The notes beneath the pieces are model-generated. The model ran no database searches. It saw nothing but the letters and a program-made list of their open reading frames with translations, and was not told the origin of the DNA. Of a stretch of DNA of 64,000 nt, positions 33,998 through 43,381 are shown piece by piece. Within the stretch, counting starts at the first letter, position 1. Each line of letters opens with the position of its first letter. A program made the translations under genes and the position numbers. The DNA is from DATHGT01 sp035317605 (GTDB taxonomy: Bacteria > Methylomirabilota > Methylomirabilia > Rokubacteriales > CSP1-6): NCBI GenBank assembly GCA_035317605.1, contig DATHGT010000213.1:1-64000 (forward strand), written 5' to 3'.

Positions 33998-34663
33998 GTG
34001 GGTGATACGGTGCCTAGGGTGAGGCCGGGATGTGGCTGCGGTTGTCTCACCGTCGTCTTGGGGGGGGTGCTGGTGCTTGGCGGCGTCTGGTACGGCCGCG
34101 GGATATTCGAGCGACCGGCCGCCTCGTACGAAGTCGGCAACCCCGTTGACGGTCGGCGTGCGCAGCAGAAGCTCTTCGAACTGTCCGGAAGGGCCCCATC
34201 TCGCCGGGGGGATCAAAGACGCTTGGCCGTGACCCTGTTCGAGCGCGAGATCAACGCGTTCCTCACTCGCCACGTTTCCGAAGACTTACCCCTCGTCGAC
34301 GGCGCCGTTCGTCTCGTGGGCAATGGCGTCGTAGAGGTTGGGGGGCGCCTCCCGCTTCGCGCGGTTCTCGGGGATTCGGTCGGCTCCGCGGTTGGGATCC
34401 TTCCGCGGCGATGGGCGGGGCAGCCCGTCTGGATACGCCTGCGAGGACCGCTTCGATTGGAAGCGGGCACCGCACGCGACGGCCCCAGGCGGCTTCGGCT
34501 CGAAGTGGAGTCGGTCTGGGTCGGAATCCGCCGCGTTCCCGCCGTCGTGCTGACCGTGCTTCCCGAGGGCCCCATCCTTCGGGCGACGCGGTGGTCGGTG
34601 TCGGGCACGATCGACTCGGTGGTCGTAGAGCCGGGGCGATTGACGGTGACGAGCCGACCATGA
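33998..34663 (+). CDS. Membrane-anchored protein of unknown function
   Basis: A 221-residue protein not recognised as any family. A short basic head is followed by a cysteine/glycine-rich start of a single hydrophobic helix (CGCGCLTVVLGGVLVLGGVWY), then a polar domain of about 180 residues rich in arginine and beta-strand-like sequence. It is probably anchored in the inner membrane with the domain outside. The GTG at 33998 is assumed; in-frame GTGs at 34010 and 34019 are alternatives. It diverges from the heat-shock operon and is followed by mazG after its own promoter. Confidence 0.65.
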   Translation: MGDTVPRVRPGCGCGCLTVVLGGVLVLGGVWYGRGIFERPAASYEVGNPVDGRRAQQKLFELSGRAPSRRGDQRRLAVTLFEREINAFLTRHVSEDLPLVDGAVRLVGNGVVEVGGRLPLRAVLGDSVGSAVGILPRRWAGQPVWIRLRGPLRLEAGTARDGPRRLRLEVESVWVGIRRVPAVVLTVLPEGPILRATRWSVSGTIDSVVVEPGRLTVTSRP

Positions 34664-34700
34664 GCCTGGCCGCGTCTGGCAGGGACGGAATCGCGTGCTG

Positions 34701-34706
34701 TATAAT
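34701..34706 (+). promoter_or_regulatory. -10 element of the mazG promoter
   Basis: A perfect TATAAT lies 21 bases before the mazG ATG, just after the end of the preceding gene. The -35 region is weak (TGGCAG with an 18-base spacer). The predicted leader is only about 15 bases. Confidence 0.5.
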
Positions 34707-34727
34707 TCGCTGACCTCGGGTACGCAC

Positions 34728-35543
34728 ATGACCCAACCCCCTGGTGCACTCTTCGAACGACTCCTGGAGATCATGGCGCGCCTTCGTGGCCCCGACGGTT
34801 GTCCGTGGGACCGGGAACAGACACGAACGTCGCTCAAGCCGTTCCTCGTCGAGGAAACCTACGAAGTGCTGGAGGCCATCGAGAGCGGCGATCTGCGGGC
34901 CGTCGAGGAGGAGCTCGGCGATCTGCTGTTCCAGGTCGTGTTCCACGCGCAGGTCGCGCAAGAGCAGGGCGAGTTCACGATGGCGGATCTCCTCGTTCGT
35001 CTCTGCGACAAGATGGTGTCCCGTCATCCTCACGTGTTCGGCCAGACCTCGGTGAGCACCGCGGGCGAAGCGCTCACCCAGTGGGAAGCCATCAAGCAAC
35101 AGCAAGCGGAAGCCGCCGGGCAACGCCGGTCGGTGATCGACGGTGTCCCGCGGGCGCTGCCGTCGCTGTTGCGCGCGCAACGCATGCAGTCGAAGGCCGC
35201 GCGGGTGCGATTCGACTGGCCCGACGCGGCGGCGGCGTGGACGAAGGTGAACGAAGAGGTGGCCGAGGCCTCGCGCGCCTTGCGAGACGGCGACCAGCGG
35301 CTGATCCAGGAGGAGTTGGGGGACGTGTTGTTTTCCGTCGTGAACGTGGCGCGGCTGTCGGGACTCGACGCCGAGGAGGCGTTGGCGGGCGCCATCGAAA
35401 AGTTCCGGCGCCGGTTCACCGACATGGAGGCCGATCTGATCGCGCAGGGTAAATCGCTTGGGCGAGTGGGACAGGAAGATATGGATCGATCGTGGGAGGC
35501 GGCCAAGGCGCGGGAGCGCGCCTCGAGCGGCGACCGGCCATGA
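34728..35543 (+). CDS. mazG: Nucleoside triphosphate pyrophosphohydrolase MazG
   Basis: A 271-residue tandem MazG protein that hydrolyses (d)NTPs to monophosphates and diphosphate. The first domain has CPWDREQTRTSLKPFLVEETYEVLEAI and ELGDLLFQVVFHAQ; the second has NEEVAEASRAL and QEELGDVLFSVVNVARL. The EExxE and ExxD metal-binding patterns occur in both. ATG 34728 gives the family start TQPPGALFERLLEIMARLR. The macro-domain gene overlaps its stop by 4 bases, pairing two enzymes of nucleotide housekeeping. Confidence 0.93.
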   Translation: MTQPPGALFERLLEIMARLRGPDGCPWDREQTRTSLKPFLVEETYEVLEAIESGDLRAVEEELGDLLFQVVFHAQVAQEQGEFTMADLLVRLCDKMVSRHPHVFGQTSVSTAGEALTQWEAIKQQQAEAAGQRRSVIDGVPRALPSLLRAQRMQSKAARVRFDWPDAAAAWTKVNEEVAEASRALRDGDQRLIQEELGDVLFSVVNVARLSGLDAEEALAGAIEKFRRRFTDMEADLIAQGKSLGRVGQEDMDRSWEAAKARERASSGDRP

Positions 35544-36076
35544 GACTCCGTCTCGGCCCCGCCAGCGTCTCGATCGAGCGCGGCGACATCACGGACTGGG
35601 AAGTCGACGCCATCATCAACGCCGCCAACACTTCCCTGGCGATGGGAACGGGCGTGGCCGGGGCGATCAAGCGCAAGGGGGGCGTGATCATCGAGGAAGA
35701 GGCGCTCCGACAGGGGCCCGTCGAGGTCGGTGAGGCCGTCCTGACCACCGGCGGCAATCTGGCCGCGACCCACGTGATCCACGGCGCCGTCATGGGCATC
35801 GATCTCAAGACGGACGGTGAAGCCATCGGCAAGACGACGCGCGCGGTGCTGGCCCTGGCCGACAAGCATCGATTGACGTCCATCGCGTTGCCGGCGCTCG
35901 GGACCGGGGTTGGTCACGTGCCGCCGCCGGTCTCGGCCGACGCGATGCTGAACGAAGTGGTGAGCCACCTCAAGCGTGGAGGGTCGAGCCTCCGCCGGGT
36001 GGTCTTCGTCCTCTACCTGGACGAAGCTTACCGTGCCTTTTCTGATACGTTGAAACGCCTCGGTGGTGTGAAGTAG
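35540..36076 (+). CDS. Macro-domain protein
   Basis: A 178-residue single macro domain, of the type that binds ADP-ribose or removes it from proteins and metabolites. The hallmarks are VDAIINAANTSLAMGTGVAGAI (the catalytic loop region with conserved asparagines) and SIALPALGTGVGHVPP. Members of this group act on ADP-ribosyl esters or O-acetyl-ADP-ribose. It starts at ATG 35540 overlapping the mazG stop and ends 9 bases before pilB, so it may be transcribed into the pilus operon. Confidence 0.9.
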   Translation: MRLRLGPASVSIERGDITDWEVDAIINAANTSLAMGTGVAGAIKRKGGVIIEEEALRQGPVEVGEAVLTTGGNLAATHVIHGAVMGIDLKTDGEAIGKTTRAVLALADKHRLTSIALPALGTGVGHVPPPVSADAMLNEVVSHLKRGGSSLRRVVFVLYLDEAYRAFSDTLKRLGGVK

Positions 36077-36085
36077 AAGAACCTC

Positions 36086-37813
36086 ATGAGCAACGTCACG
36101 CTCGGGCAGCCGGTCAATCGCCGGTTGGGCGACCTGCTGGTGACCGAGGGCCTGATCTCCCCCGAGGAACTCCGGCGCGCCCTGCACGAGCAGAAGGGTT
36201 CCAGCGAAAAACTCGGCTCGATTCTCGTCAGGCTGAATCTCCTCGCCGAAGAGCAGCTCATCGGCTTCCTGTCACGGCAGTACGGAATTCCCTCCATCAC
36301 GCTCTCCCAGCTGGACATCGACCCCGAGGTTCTGCGGCTGGTCCCCTCCCAGCTCGCCAAGCGATACGAGATCATCCCGATCAAGCGCACGGGCAACGCG
36401 CTCACCCTCGCCATGTCCGATCCGACGAACGTGTTCGCGCTCGACGACGTCGCTTTCCTGACCAATCTTCAGGTGCTGCCCGTGGTGGCCTCCCAGGCGG
36501 CCATTCGCAAAGCCATCGACCGCACCTACGACTCCCAGGCCACCGCGATCACCAACGTCCTGGAGGAGCTGGACCAGGAACTCACGACCGTGCAGCTCGT
36601 CGGCGAAGAGGAGCGCGCGGTCGACGTCATCGAGTTGAAAGAGGCCGTGGACGAGGCCCCCCTGGTGCGGCTGGTCAACATGGTCCTGGTCGACGCCATC
36701 CAGAAGGGATCCTCGGACATCCACTGGGAGCCCTACGAGAAGGTCTTCCGCATCCGCTTCCGCATCGACGGGGTGCTCCACGAGATGCTGACGCCGCCCA
36801 AACGCCTGGAGGCGGCCATCGTCTCGCGGCTCAAGATCATGGCGAACCTCGACATCGCCGAGCGACGGCTGCCCCAGGACGGTCGGATCAAGCTTCGTTA
36901 CAACCGGCGGGAGATCGACTTCCGGGTATCGGTCCTGCCCACGATCTTCGGGGAGAAGGCGGTGCTCCGCATCCTCGACAAGGAATCATTGAAGCTCGAC
37001 CTCACGGATCTCGGCTTCGACGAGTGGAGCCTCACCCAGTTCCAGGCCGCGATCCGCCAGCCGTACGGGATGGTCCTCATCACGGGACCGACGGGCTCCG
37101 GAAAGACGACCACGCTCTATTCGGCCATCCACACCCTCAACGCGCCCGACGTCAACATCGTCACCGCCGAGGATCCCGTCGAGTACAACCTCAAAGGCGT
37201 CAACCAGGTCCAGGTGAACGAGGGCATCGGCCGTACGTTCGCCGCTTCCCTCCGGTCCTTCCTGCGACAGGATCCCGACATCATCCTCGTCGGTGAGACG
37301 CGTGACCTGGAGACCGCCCAGATCTCGATTCGCGCCGCACTCACCGGGCATCTCGTCTTCTCCACGCTGCACACCAACGACTGCCAATCCACGCCCGCGC
37401 GCCTGACCGACATGGGGATTCCGCCGTTCTTGGTCTCGTCGTCGCTGCTCCTCATCGTCGCCCAGCGCCTGGCCCGCCGGGTCTGCCCGCATTGCAAGGA
37501 ACCCTACGATGCCGAGGAGACAGCCCTGGTGCCGTACGGACACGTTCCGACGGGAATTGGCAGGACGATGCTGTACAAGGGCAAGGGATGTCAGCAGTGC
37601 AACTTCACCGGAATGAAGGGTCGGGTCGCGATCTACGAAATCATGCCGGTGAACGACGAGATTCGGGACCTGATCTTGCACGCCGCACCGGCCGCAGAGT
37701 TAGGTACCGCGGCGGCGAAGGTCGGGATGAAGACCCTTCGTCAGGCCGGCCTCATCAAGGTACTCGAGGGAACGACCACGGTGGACGAAGTGCTGAGGGT
37801 CACTTTAGCCTGA
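36086..37813 (+). CDS. pilB: Type IV pilus extension ATPase PilB
   Basis: A 575-residue GspE/PilB family ATPase that powers pilus extension. The N-terminal MshEN-type domain has RRLGDLLVTEGLISPEELRR. Later come Walker A GPTGSGKTTTLYS, the Asp box TAEDPVEYNL, Walker B RQDPDIILVGETRD and the His box TGHLVFSTLHTND. The four-cysteine zinc site is present (CPHC and CQQC). Its length and order match PilB. It begins the pilus locus pilB-T-C-S-R. Confidence 0.95.
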   Translation: MSNVTLGQPVNRRLGDLLVTEGLISPEELRRALHEQKGSSEKLGSILVRLNLLAEEQLIGFLSRQYGIPSITLSQLDIDPEVLRLVPSQLAKRYEIIPIKRTGNALTLAMSDPTNVFALDDVAFLTNLQVLPVVASQAAIRKAIDRTYDSQATAITNVLEELDQELTTVQLVGEEERAVDVIELKEAVDEAPLVRLVNMVLVDAIQKGSSDIHWEPYEKVFRIRFRIDGVLHEMLTPPKRLEAAIVSRLKIMANLDIAERRLPQDGRIKLRYNRREIDFRVSVLPTIFGEKAVLRILDKESLKLDLTDLGFDEWSLTQFQAAIRQPYGMVLITGPTGSGKTTTLYSAIHTLNAPDVNIVTAEDPVEYNLKGVNQVQVNEGIGRTFAASLRSFLRQDPDIILVGETRDLETAQISIRAALTGHLVFSTLHTNDCQSTPARLTDMGIPPFLVSSSLLLIVAQRLARRVCPHCKEPYDAEETALVPYGHVPTGIGRTMLYKGKGCQQCNFTGMKGRVAIYEIMPVNDEIRDLILHAAPAAELGTAAAKVGMKTLRQAGLIKVLEGTTTVDEVLRVTLA

Positions 37814-37869
37814 GCGCACGCGCCCACCCACCGCGGGAGGAAGAACATCCTCCCGAGCGTGAGGGAGAC

Positions 37870-38970
37870 TTGGCGGCCAATATCAGTGAACTCCTGCAGA
37901 TTCTGGTGGATCGCGGCGCGTCGGACCTGCACGTCACGGCCGGCACCTTTCCGCAGATCCGGGTGGCCGGGCGCCTCGAACCCCTGACGGAATTCGAGGT
38001 GCTCACGCCCGAGGACACGCAACGCCTCGCCTACAGCGTCCTGAACGAAACGCAGAAGCAGCACTTCGAGGAGCGGAGCGAGCTGGACCTGTCGTTCGGC
38101 ATCCCCGACCTCGCGCGCTTCCGGTGCAACGTGTTCCGTCAGCGCGGTACGGTCGGCGCGGCCATTCGCGTGATCCCGTTCGGCATTCGTTCCTTCGACG
38201 AGCTGGGGCTCCCCAAGGTCGCCCGGGAACTCGCGGATCGTCCCAAGGGTCTCGTCCTCGTGACCGGCCCCACCGGTTCGGGTAAGTCGACGACGCTGGC
38301 CGCGATGATCGACAAGATCAATCGTGAACGCCACGAACACATCATGACCATCGAGGATCCGCTCGAATTCCTTCACTCGCACAAGCAATGCGTGGTCAAC
38401 CAGCGGGAGGTCTCCTCCGACACGCACTCGTTCAAGGACGCCCTGCGAGCGATCCTCCGTCAGGATCCGGACGTCGTCCTGATCGGCGAAATGCGCGACC
38501 TCGAAACCATCGCGGCCGCCATCACGATCGCCGAGACCGGACACCTGACGTTCGCCACGCTGCACACCAACTCCTGCGCGCAGACGATCAACCGGATCAT
38601 CGACGTGTTTCCCACCGCCCAGCAGGCTCAGGTCCGGGCCCAGCTGTCGCTCGTGCTCGAGGGCGTCTTGTCGCAGACGCTGATCCCGAAGATCGGCGGC
38701 GGCCGAGTGATGGCGATGGAAGTCATGGTGGCGACCCCGGCCGTCCGCAACCTCATCCGGGAGGAGAAGGTTCACCAGATCTACTCCCTGCTCCAGGCCG
38801 GTTCGAAGTACGGAATGCAGACCATGAATCAGTCGCTGGCCGACCTCGTCCGGCGGCGCCTGATCACCCGAGATCATGCCCTCAACCGTTCGAGCGTCCC
38901 CGACGAGCTCGTCCAGCTTCTCCAGCACGACGGCGCGGCGAGCCCGTTCGCGACCGCCGGACGGCGTTAG
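37870..38970 (+). CDS. pilT: Type IV pilus retraction ATPase PilT
   Basis: A 366-residue retraction motor. Walker A is GPTGSGKSTTLAAM, Walker B is RQDPDVVLIGEMRD, and the PilT hallmark AIRNLIRE appears as AVRNLIREEKVHQIYS. The start is the TTG at 37870 just after GAGGGAG; no ATG or GTG lies upstream in frame after pilB, and the conserved N-terminus ISELLQILVDRGASDLHV follows at once. The weak TTG may limit retraction motor levels relative to PilB. Confidence 0.92.
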   Translation: MAANISELLQILVDRGASDLHVTAGTFPQIRVAGRLEPLTEFEVLTPEDTQRLAYSVLNETQKQHFEERSELDLSFGIPDLARFRCNVFRQRGTVGAAIRVIPFGIRSFDELGLPKVARELADRPKGLVLVTGPTGSGKSTTLAAMIDKINRERHEHIMTIEDPLEFLHSHKQCVVNQREVSSDTHSFKDALRAILRQDPDVVLIGEMRDLETIAAAITIAETGHLTFATLHTNSCAQTINRIIDVFPTAQQAQVRAQLSLVLEGVLSQTLIPKIGGGRVMAMEVMVATPAVRNLIREEKVHQIYSLLQAGSKYGMQTMNQSLADLVRRRLITRDHALNRSSVPDELVQLLQHDGAASPFATAGRR

Positions 38971-38979
38971 CCCCGCGTC

Positions 38980-40191
38980 ATGAGTGTCTTCGCCTACCGA
39001 GGACGAACGGCCAGCGGCATCATCACCGGTGAGGTGGAGGCGGACGACCGCATGACGGTCGTGGCCCAGCTTCGGGCGAAGGGTGTAGTCGCCACCGCGG
39101 TCAGGGAGCGGGCGCCGCGCTTCGGGGCGTTGGGGTCATGGCGAACGCGTCGCCGGAAGGCGAAGGACAAGCATCTCGCAATCTACACGCGTCAATTCTC
39201 GACGATGATCGACGCGGGCCTGCCCATCGTCCAGTGTCTGACGATCCTGAGCGAGCAGAGCGAATCGAAGGTGCTCCGCACCGTCACCAACGGGATCGCG
39301 CGTGACGTCGAGGGCGGCAGCACACTGGCCGACGCGTATCGGAAGCATCCCCGGACCTTTCAAGACCTGTACGTCAACATGCTCCAGGCGGGCGAAGCCG
39401 CGGGTATCCTCGACATCGTGCTTCAGCGGCTGGCCACGTACATCGAGAAAGCCGCCTCGCTCAAGCGCAAGGTGAAGAGCGCGATGGTATATCCCTCCAC
39501 CATCATCTCGGTGGCGGTTCTGGTCATCATCTTCATGATGACGTTCGTGATCCCGACCTTCGCCACGATGTTCGCGCAACTCGGCGCCGACTTGCCGCTA
39601 CCGACGGCGATCGTGCTGGCCATGTCCGAGTTCACCCGGCGCTACATCTTGCTCATCGTGGCCGCCCTCACCGGCTTCGTCTTCGGCGTCCGCGCCTTCT
39701 ACCGAACGGACCGGGGCAGCCAGATCATCGATCGCCTGATGCTGAAGATCCCCGTCGTGGGAACCCTCGTGCAAAAGGTCGCGGTGGCACGCTTCACCCG
39801 CACCCTCGGCACGCTGGTGGCCGCGGGCGTCCCCATTCTCGAAGGGCTGCGCATCACCGCGCGGTCAGCCGGCAACCGGGTGGTCGAAGCTTCCGTGATG
39901 CAAGCCCGCGAGGCCGTCACCGCCGGGCGGCCATTGTCGGAGCCGCTCCGCACCGCGCCGGTCTTTCCGCCCATGGTGACGCATATGATCAGCGTGGGGG
40001 AGAGCACCGGATCGCTCGATCAGATGCTCTCGAAGATCGCCGATTTCTACGACGACGAAGTCGACAGCGCCGTCAGCGCGTTGATGTCGTTGCTCGAGCC
40101 GGTCATGATCGTCATCCTCGGCGTGATCATCGGCGGGCTCGTGGTGGCGCTCTACCTGCCGATCTTCAAGATCGTCACCCTCATCAAATAG
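38980..40191 (+). CDS. pilC: Type IV pilus inner-membrane platform protein PilC
   Basis: A 403-residue GspF-family protein. YRGRTASGIITGEVEADD is the typical N-terminus. Two cytoplasmic repeats (ARQFSTMIDAGLPIVQCL-like and ARFTRTLGTLVAAGVPILEGL) flank three membrane helices near residues 170, 220 and 375. The GESTGSLDQML motif is conserved. It couples the PilB/PilT motors to the pilin. The stop overlaps the pilS start by one base. Confidence 0.95.
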   Translation: MSVFAYRGRTASGIITGEVEADDRMTVVAQLRAKGVVATAVRERAPRFGALGSWRTRRRKAKDKHLAIYTRQFSTMIDAGLPIVQCLTILSEQSESKVLRTVTNGIARDVEGGSTLADAYRKHPRTFQDLYVNMLQAGEAAGILDIVLQRLATYIEKAASLKRKVKSAMVYPSTIISVAVLVIIFMMTFVIPTFATMFAQLGADLPLPTAIVLAMSEFTRRYILLIVAALTGFVFGVRAFYRTDRGSQIIDRLMLKIPVVGTLVQKVAVARFTRTLGTLVAAGVPILEGLRITARSAGNRVVEASVMQAREAVTAGRPLSEPLRTAPVFPPMVTHMISVGESTGSLDQMLSKIADFYDDEVDSAVSALMSLLEPVMIVILGVIIGGLVVALYLPIFKIVTLIK

Positions 40192-41804
40192 TGAACCCGC
40201 TGGCCCTCGATCCTGACGCGCTGCTTCGCGCTCACTGTTGGGGCCGGCTGGCCGTCGTCGGGTTCCTCGTGGCCGTCGGTCCGTGGACCCCTGCCGTCTT
40301 CGTGCCCACCGCGAGCGCCGCCTTGCTCGTGGCCCTGGTCGCGCTCGTGGTCGTGTCGTCCGGGCTCCTACTCTTCCTCGGCCGGCCGCCGAGGCCCCGC
40401 GTGGTCGTCTGGCTGCTCTGCGTGCTCGACGCCGCCTTGATCACCGCCGTCGTCGCGGCCACCGGGGGCGCACGTTCAACTCTCGTCTCACTCTACGTTC
40501 TCCTGGGCGTCGGCGCCTGCCTGCTGCTGTCCCGCTGGGGTGCGCTCGCGATCGCTCTGATCTCGAGCGGCCTCTATGCCGTGCTCCTGTCGGCGCGGAG
40601 TGTCGTCCCCGCGGTGGCGTTTGCCGAGCCGGTCGACCGGATGGCCGCCCTCGACATGCTGGCGATCCTCATGACGTCAGGGACCATCATCCTCGTGTCG
40701 CTCGTCGGAGGCAGCCTCGCCGAGCGCTGCCTGCTGAGCCAGCGCGAGCTGGAGCGGGAGCGTCGGAACCTCGGCGATCTGCAAGCCTTCAGTGACATCA
40801 TCTTCCAGTCCGTGGGCACGGGCCTCGTCGCGCTGGACGGCACGCATCGCATTACGGCGTTCAACCGGGCCGCGGAAGCGATGACCGGGCTCCCGGCCTC
40901 GCTGGCCGTCGGCGCCAGTTGGACCGACGTGTTTGGCGTGAGGCCTCCGCTCGAAGACGTCCAAGCGCAGTCCGCCGTTCCCGTTCGGCGGGAGATCGAG
41001 CTGCGCCGGGCTGATGGCACGACTCTGCCCGTTCGCGTCACCGCCTCGCCGCTCGAGGGCAGCGGCGGCGGTCCCTTCGGCTGCGTGGCCGCGTGCGAGG
41101 ACTTGTCGTCGATCCGGGCCATGGAGGCCAGGGTACGCCAGGCCGATCGTCTGGCCACACTGGGCCGAATGGCGGCGAACATCGCGCACGAGGTGCGCAA
41201 TCCCCTGGCTTCGCTCAGCGGGGCCGTCGAGGCGCTCACCGGCTCCGACGTGGCGGGAGACGCGCGAGGGCGACTCTCCGCGATCGTGGTGCGCGAGTCC
41301 AGCCGCCTCAGCGAGACCATCGAACACTTTCTCGAATACGCGCATCCGGCGCCGCTCGTGATGGAGCCCATCGACGCCGTGCTCGTCGTCGACGACGTGG
41401 TCTCCGCGTTGTCTCCGCGCGCCTGCTCCGGCGGCGTGAAGATCGTTCGCGTGTTTCCGGCGTCACTTCCGCTGGAGGCGGATCGTGGGCGATTCCGTCA
41501 GGTCGTGTGGACTCTGTGCATGCATGCGCTGGGCGCCATGCCCTCCGGCGGCGAATTACGCGTCGAGGCCCAGAGCCAGGCCGGCATGATCGAGATCACG
41601 GTCGCGGACACCGGCGATGGGATCGCCCCCGAAGACCTTCCTCACGCGTTCGAGCCGTTCTTCGCGGCCCGCCACGAGGTCGCCGGCCTCGGCCTCGCCC
41701 TCGTGTATCGCATCGTTCAGGAGCACGGCGGCGAGATCACGGCTCGCAGCGAAGGTGGACTGGGCGCCGAGTTCACCCTCCGCTTCCCGGAGCGCCATGC
41801 CTGA
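40191..41804 (+). CDS. pilS: Sensor histidine kinase PilS
   Basis: A 537-residue membrane kinase controlling pilin transcription. The N-terminus has about six hydrophobic helices (residues 20-180); a PAS domain (IIFQSVGTGLVALDGTHRI) and the H-box H333 in NIAHEVRNPLASL follow. The ATPase domain keeps DTGDGI and GLGLAL, but its N-box reads QVVWTLCMHALGAM: both usual asparagines are replaced, by T and H. Start GTG 40191 overlaps the pilC stop and pilR overlaps its end by 8 bases, so all three are coupled. In Pseudomonas, PilS senses pilin in the membrane; the same role is inferred here. Confidence 0.9.
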   Translation: MNPLALDPDALLRAHCWGRLAVVGFLVAVGPWTPAVFVPTASAALLVALVALVVVSSGLLLFLGRPPRPRVVVWLLCVLDAALITAVVAATGGARSTLVSLYVLLGVGACLLLSRWGALAIALISSGLYAVLLSARSVVPAVAFAEPVDRMAALDMLAILMTSGTIILVSLVGGSLAERCLLSQRELERERRNLGDLQAFSDIIFQSVGTGLVALDGTHRITAFNRAAEAMTGLPASLAVGASWTDVFGVRPPLEDVQAQSAVPVRREIELRRADGTTLPVRVTASPLEGSGGGPFGCVAACEDLSSIRAMEARVRQADRLATLGRMAANIAHEVRNPLASLSGAVEALTGSDVAGDARGRLSAIVVRESSRLSETIEHFLEYAHPAPLVMEPIDAVLVVDDVVSALSPRACSGGVKIVRVFPASLPLEADRGRFRQVVWTLCMHALGAMPSGGELRVEAQSQAGMIEITVADTGDGIAPEDLPHAFEPFFAARHEVAGLGLALVYRIVQEHGGEITARSEGGLGAEFTLRFPERHA

Positions 41805-43191
41805 GGGCCGGATTCTCGTCGTCGACGACGAGCTGAGCATGCGCGAGGTGCTCGAGATCACGCTCCGGCAGGAGGGCTACGACGTCACCCTGGCCGACGG
41901 CGGCGAAGCGGCGCTCCGAGCTCTCGACGCGGCCGCCTTCGATCTCGTCGTCACCGATCTCCGGATGCGCGGCGTCGACGGGCTTGCCGTGCTCAGGGCC
42001 GTCAAGGAGCGCGCGCCGGGAACGGCCGTCCTGATGTTGACCGCGTTTGCTTCGACGGACACCGCGGTCGAGGCGATGAAGCTCGGCGCCTACGACTACG
42101 TGACCAAGCCGTTCAAGCTCGATGAGCTCCGGCTCACGATCGCCAGCGCGCTCGAACGCCAACGGCTACGCGAGGAAAACCAGGCGCTCCGGCGCCAGCT
42201 CCAGCGAGAGCACGGGTTGCCGAATTTCGTGGGGCGCAGCCGCCGGATGCTCGAAATCTTCGAGACCATCCGGAAGATCGCCGACAGTCCATCGAACGTC
42301 ATGATCACGGGCGAGACGGGCACGGGCAAGGAACTGGTCGCGCAGGCGATCCACCAGGAGAGTCCGCGCGGGGTGCGGCCGTTCGTCTCCGTCAACTGCG
42401 GGGCCATTCCCGAGGGGCTGATGGAGTCCGAGCTGTTCGGCCACGTCAAAGGCTCGTTCACGGGCGCCGTGAGCGATACGCGCGGGCTCTTTGCCGCCGC
42501 GGACGGCGGCACCTTGTTTCTCGACGAGATCACCGAGATTCCCCCCTCGGTCCAGGTGAAGCTGTTGCGCGCCATCCAGGAGCGGTCCATCCGTCGCGTG
42601 GGCGACACGCGCGACCTGCGTGTCGACGTGCGGCTGATCGCGGCCTCGAACCGGGACCTGGCCGGGGCCGTGGCCGAGGGAGTCCTGCGCGAGGATTTGT
42701 TTTACCGCCTCAACGTGATTCCGATCCATCTGCCACCACTTCGCGAGCGGCGAGACGACATCCCGCTCCTCGTGAACCACTTCATCCAGAAGCTGGCGCG
42801 CGAAACCGGCAAAGACGTCCGAGGCATCACTCCTGAAGCGTTGGCCATGCTGGAGCAGCAGCGCTGGCCGGGGAATATTCGCGAATTGCAGAACTCGATC
42901 GAACGGGCCATCGTGCTCGGGACGGGGCCGACCCTGGAAGTCGATGCGTTGCCGAGTCAGCTCAGTCGGCCCGTCCCCGTCGGCGACGCCTCGCTCGAGA
43001 TTCCGCCCGAAGGCCTCGACCTGGAGGCCACGCTGGAGAACATCGAACACCGGCTTCTCAGGGCGGCGCTCGAGCGCAGCGGCGGCGTACAAACCCGTGC
43101 CGCCGAACTCCTCAAGATGAGTTTTCGCCAATTCCGCTACAAGCTCCAGAAGGCGGGCGGTGCCGAAGCTCCTGCTCCTCGTGCCAAGTGA
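41797..43191 (+). CDS. pilR: Sigma-54-dependent response regulator PilR
   Basis: A 464-residue activator. The receiver carries D54 in DLVVTDLRMRG. The AAA+ domain has GETGTGKE and the sigma-54 loop GSFTGA, and RWPGNIRELQNSIERA and the Fis-type helix-turn-helix (VQTRAAELLKMSFRQFRYKL) follow. It starts at ATG 41797 inside pilS. It lies directly before the sigma-54 promoter of the pilin genes, as in Pseudomonas and Geobacter, and is very likely its activator. Confidence 0.93.
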   Translation: MPEGRILVVDDELSMREVLEITLRQEGYDVTLADGGEAALRALDAAAFDLVVTDLRMRGVDGLAVLRAVKERAPGTAVLMLTAFASTDTAVEAMKLGAYDYVTKPFKLDELRLTIASALERQRLREENQALRRQLQREHGLPNFVGRSRRMLEIFETIRKIADSPSNVMITGETGTGKELVAQAIHQESPRGVRPFVSVNCGAIPEGLMESELFGHVKGSFTGAVSDTRGLFAAADGGTLFLDEITEIPPSVQVKLLRAIQERSIRRVGDTRDLRVDVRLIAASNRDLAGAVAEGVLREDLFYRLNVIPIHLPPLRERRDDIPLLVNHFIQKLARETGKDVRGITPEALAMLEQQRWPGNIRELQNSIERAIVLGTGPTLEVDALPSQLSRPVPVGDASLEIPPEGLDLEATLENIEHRLLRAALERSGGVQTRAAELLKMSFRQFRYKLQKAGGAEAPAPRAK

Positions 43192-43197
43192 CGTTTT

Positions 43198-43215
43198 TTG
43201 TCATCGACGATTGTC
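43198..43215 (+). promoter_or_regulatory. Possible PilR-binding repeats (TTGTC)
   Basis: TTGTC occurs at 43198-43202 and 43211-43215, 13 bases apart, about 110-125 bases upstream of the predicted pilin start point. PilR sites in Pseudomonas contain repeated (C/G)TGTC-like elements at comparable distance. The match is short. Confidence 0.3.
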
Positions 43216-43298
43216 AACGATTACCGTCCCGCGAGGAGTTGGATCTCGTCGAACCTGCTAACGCGGCAAAAAAGCGCACGTGACGTGCTTCACAGGTC

Positions 43299-43315
43299 TG
43301 GCATAGGCGCTGCAA
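43299..43315 (+). promoter_or_regulatory. Sigma-54 promoter of the pilin genes
   Basis: TGGCATAGGCGCTGCAA has GG (43300-43301) and GC (43312-43313) with the required 10-base spacing and fits TGGCAY-N5-YTGCA. Transcription would start near 43325, about 57 bases before the pilin ATG. The adjacent PilR-type activator supports it. Confidence 0.8.
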
Positions 43316-43381
43316 CCAAGCACTGCCGCGGCTGACGAACCAGCCCAGTGCGGTGCAAATCAACTTTCAGGAGGCAGTGCC

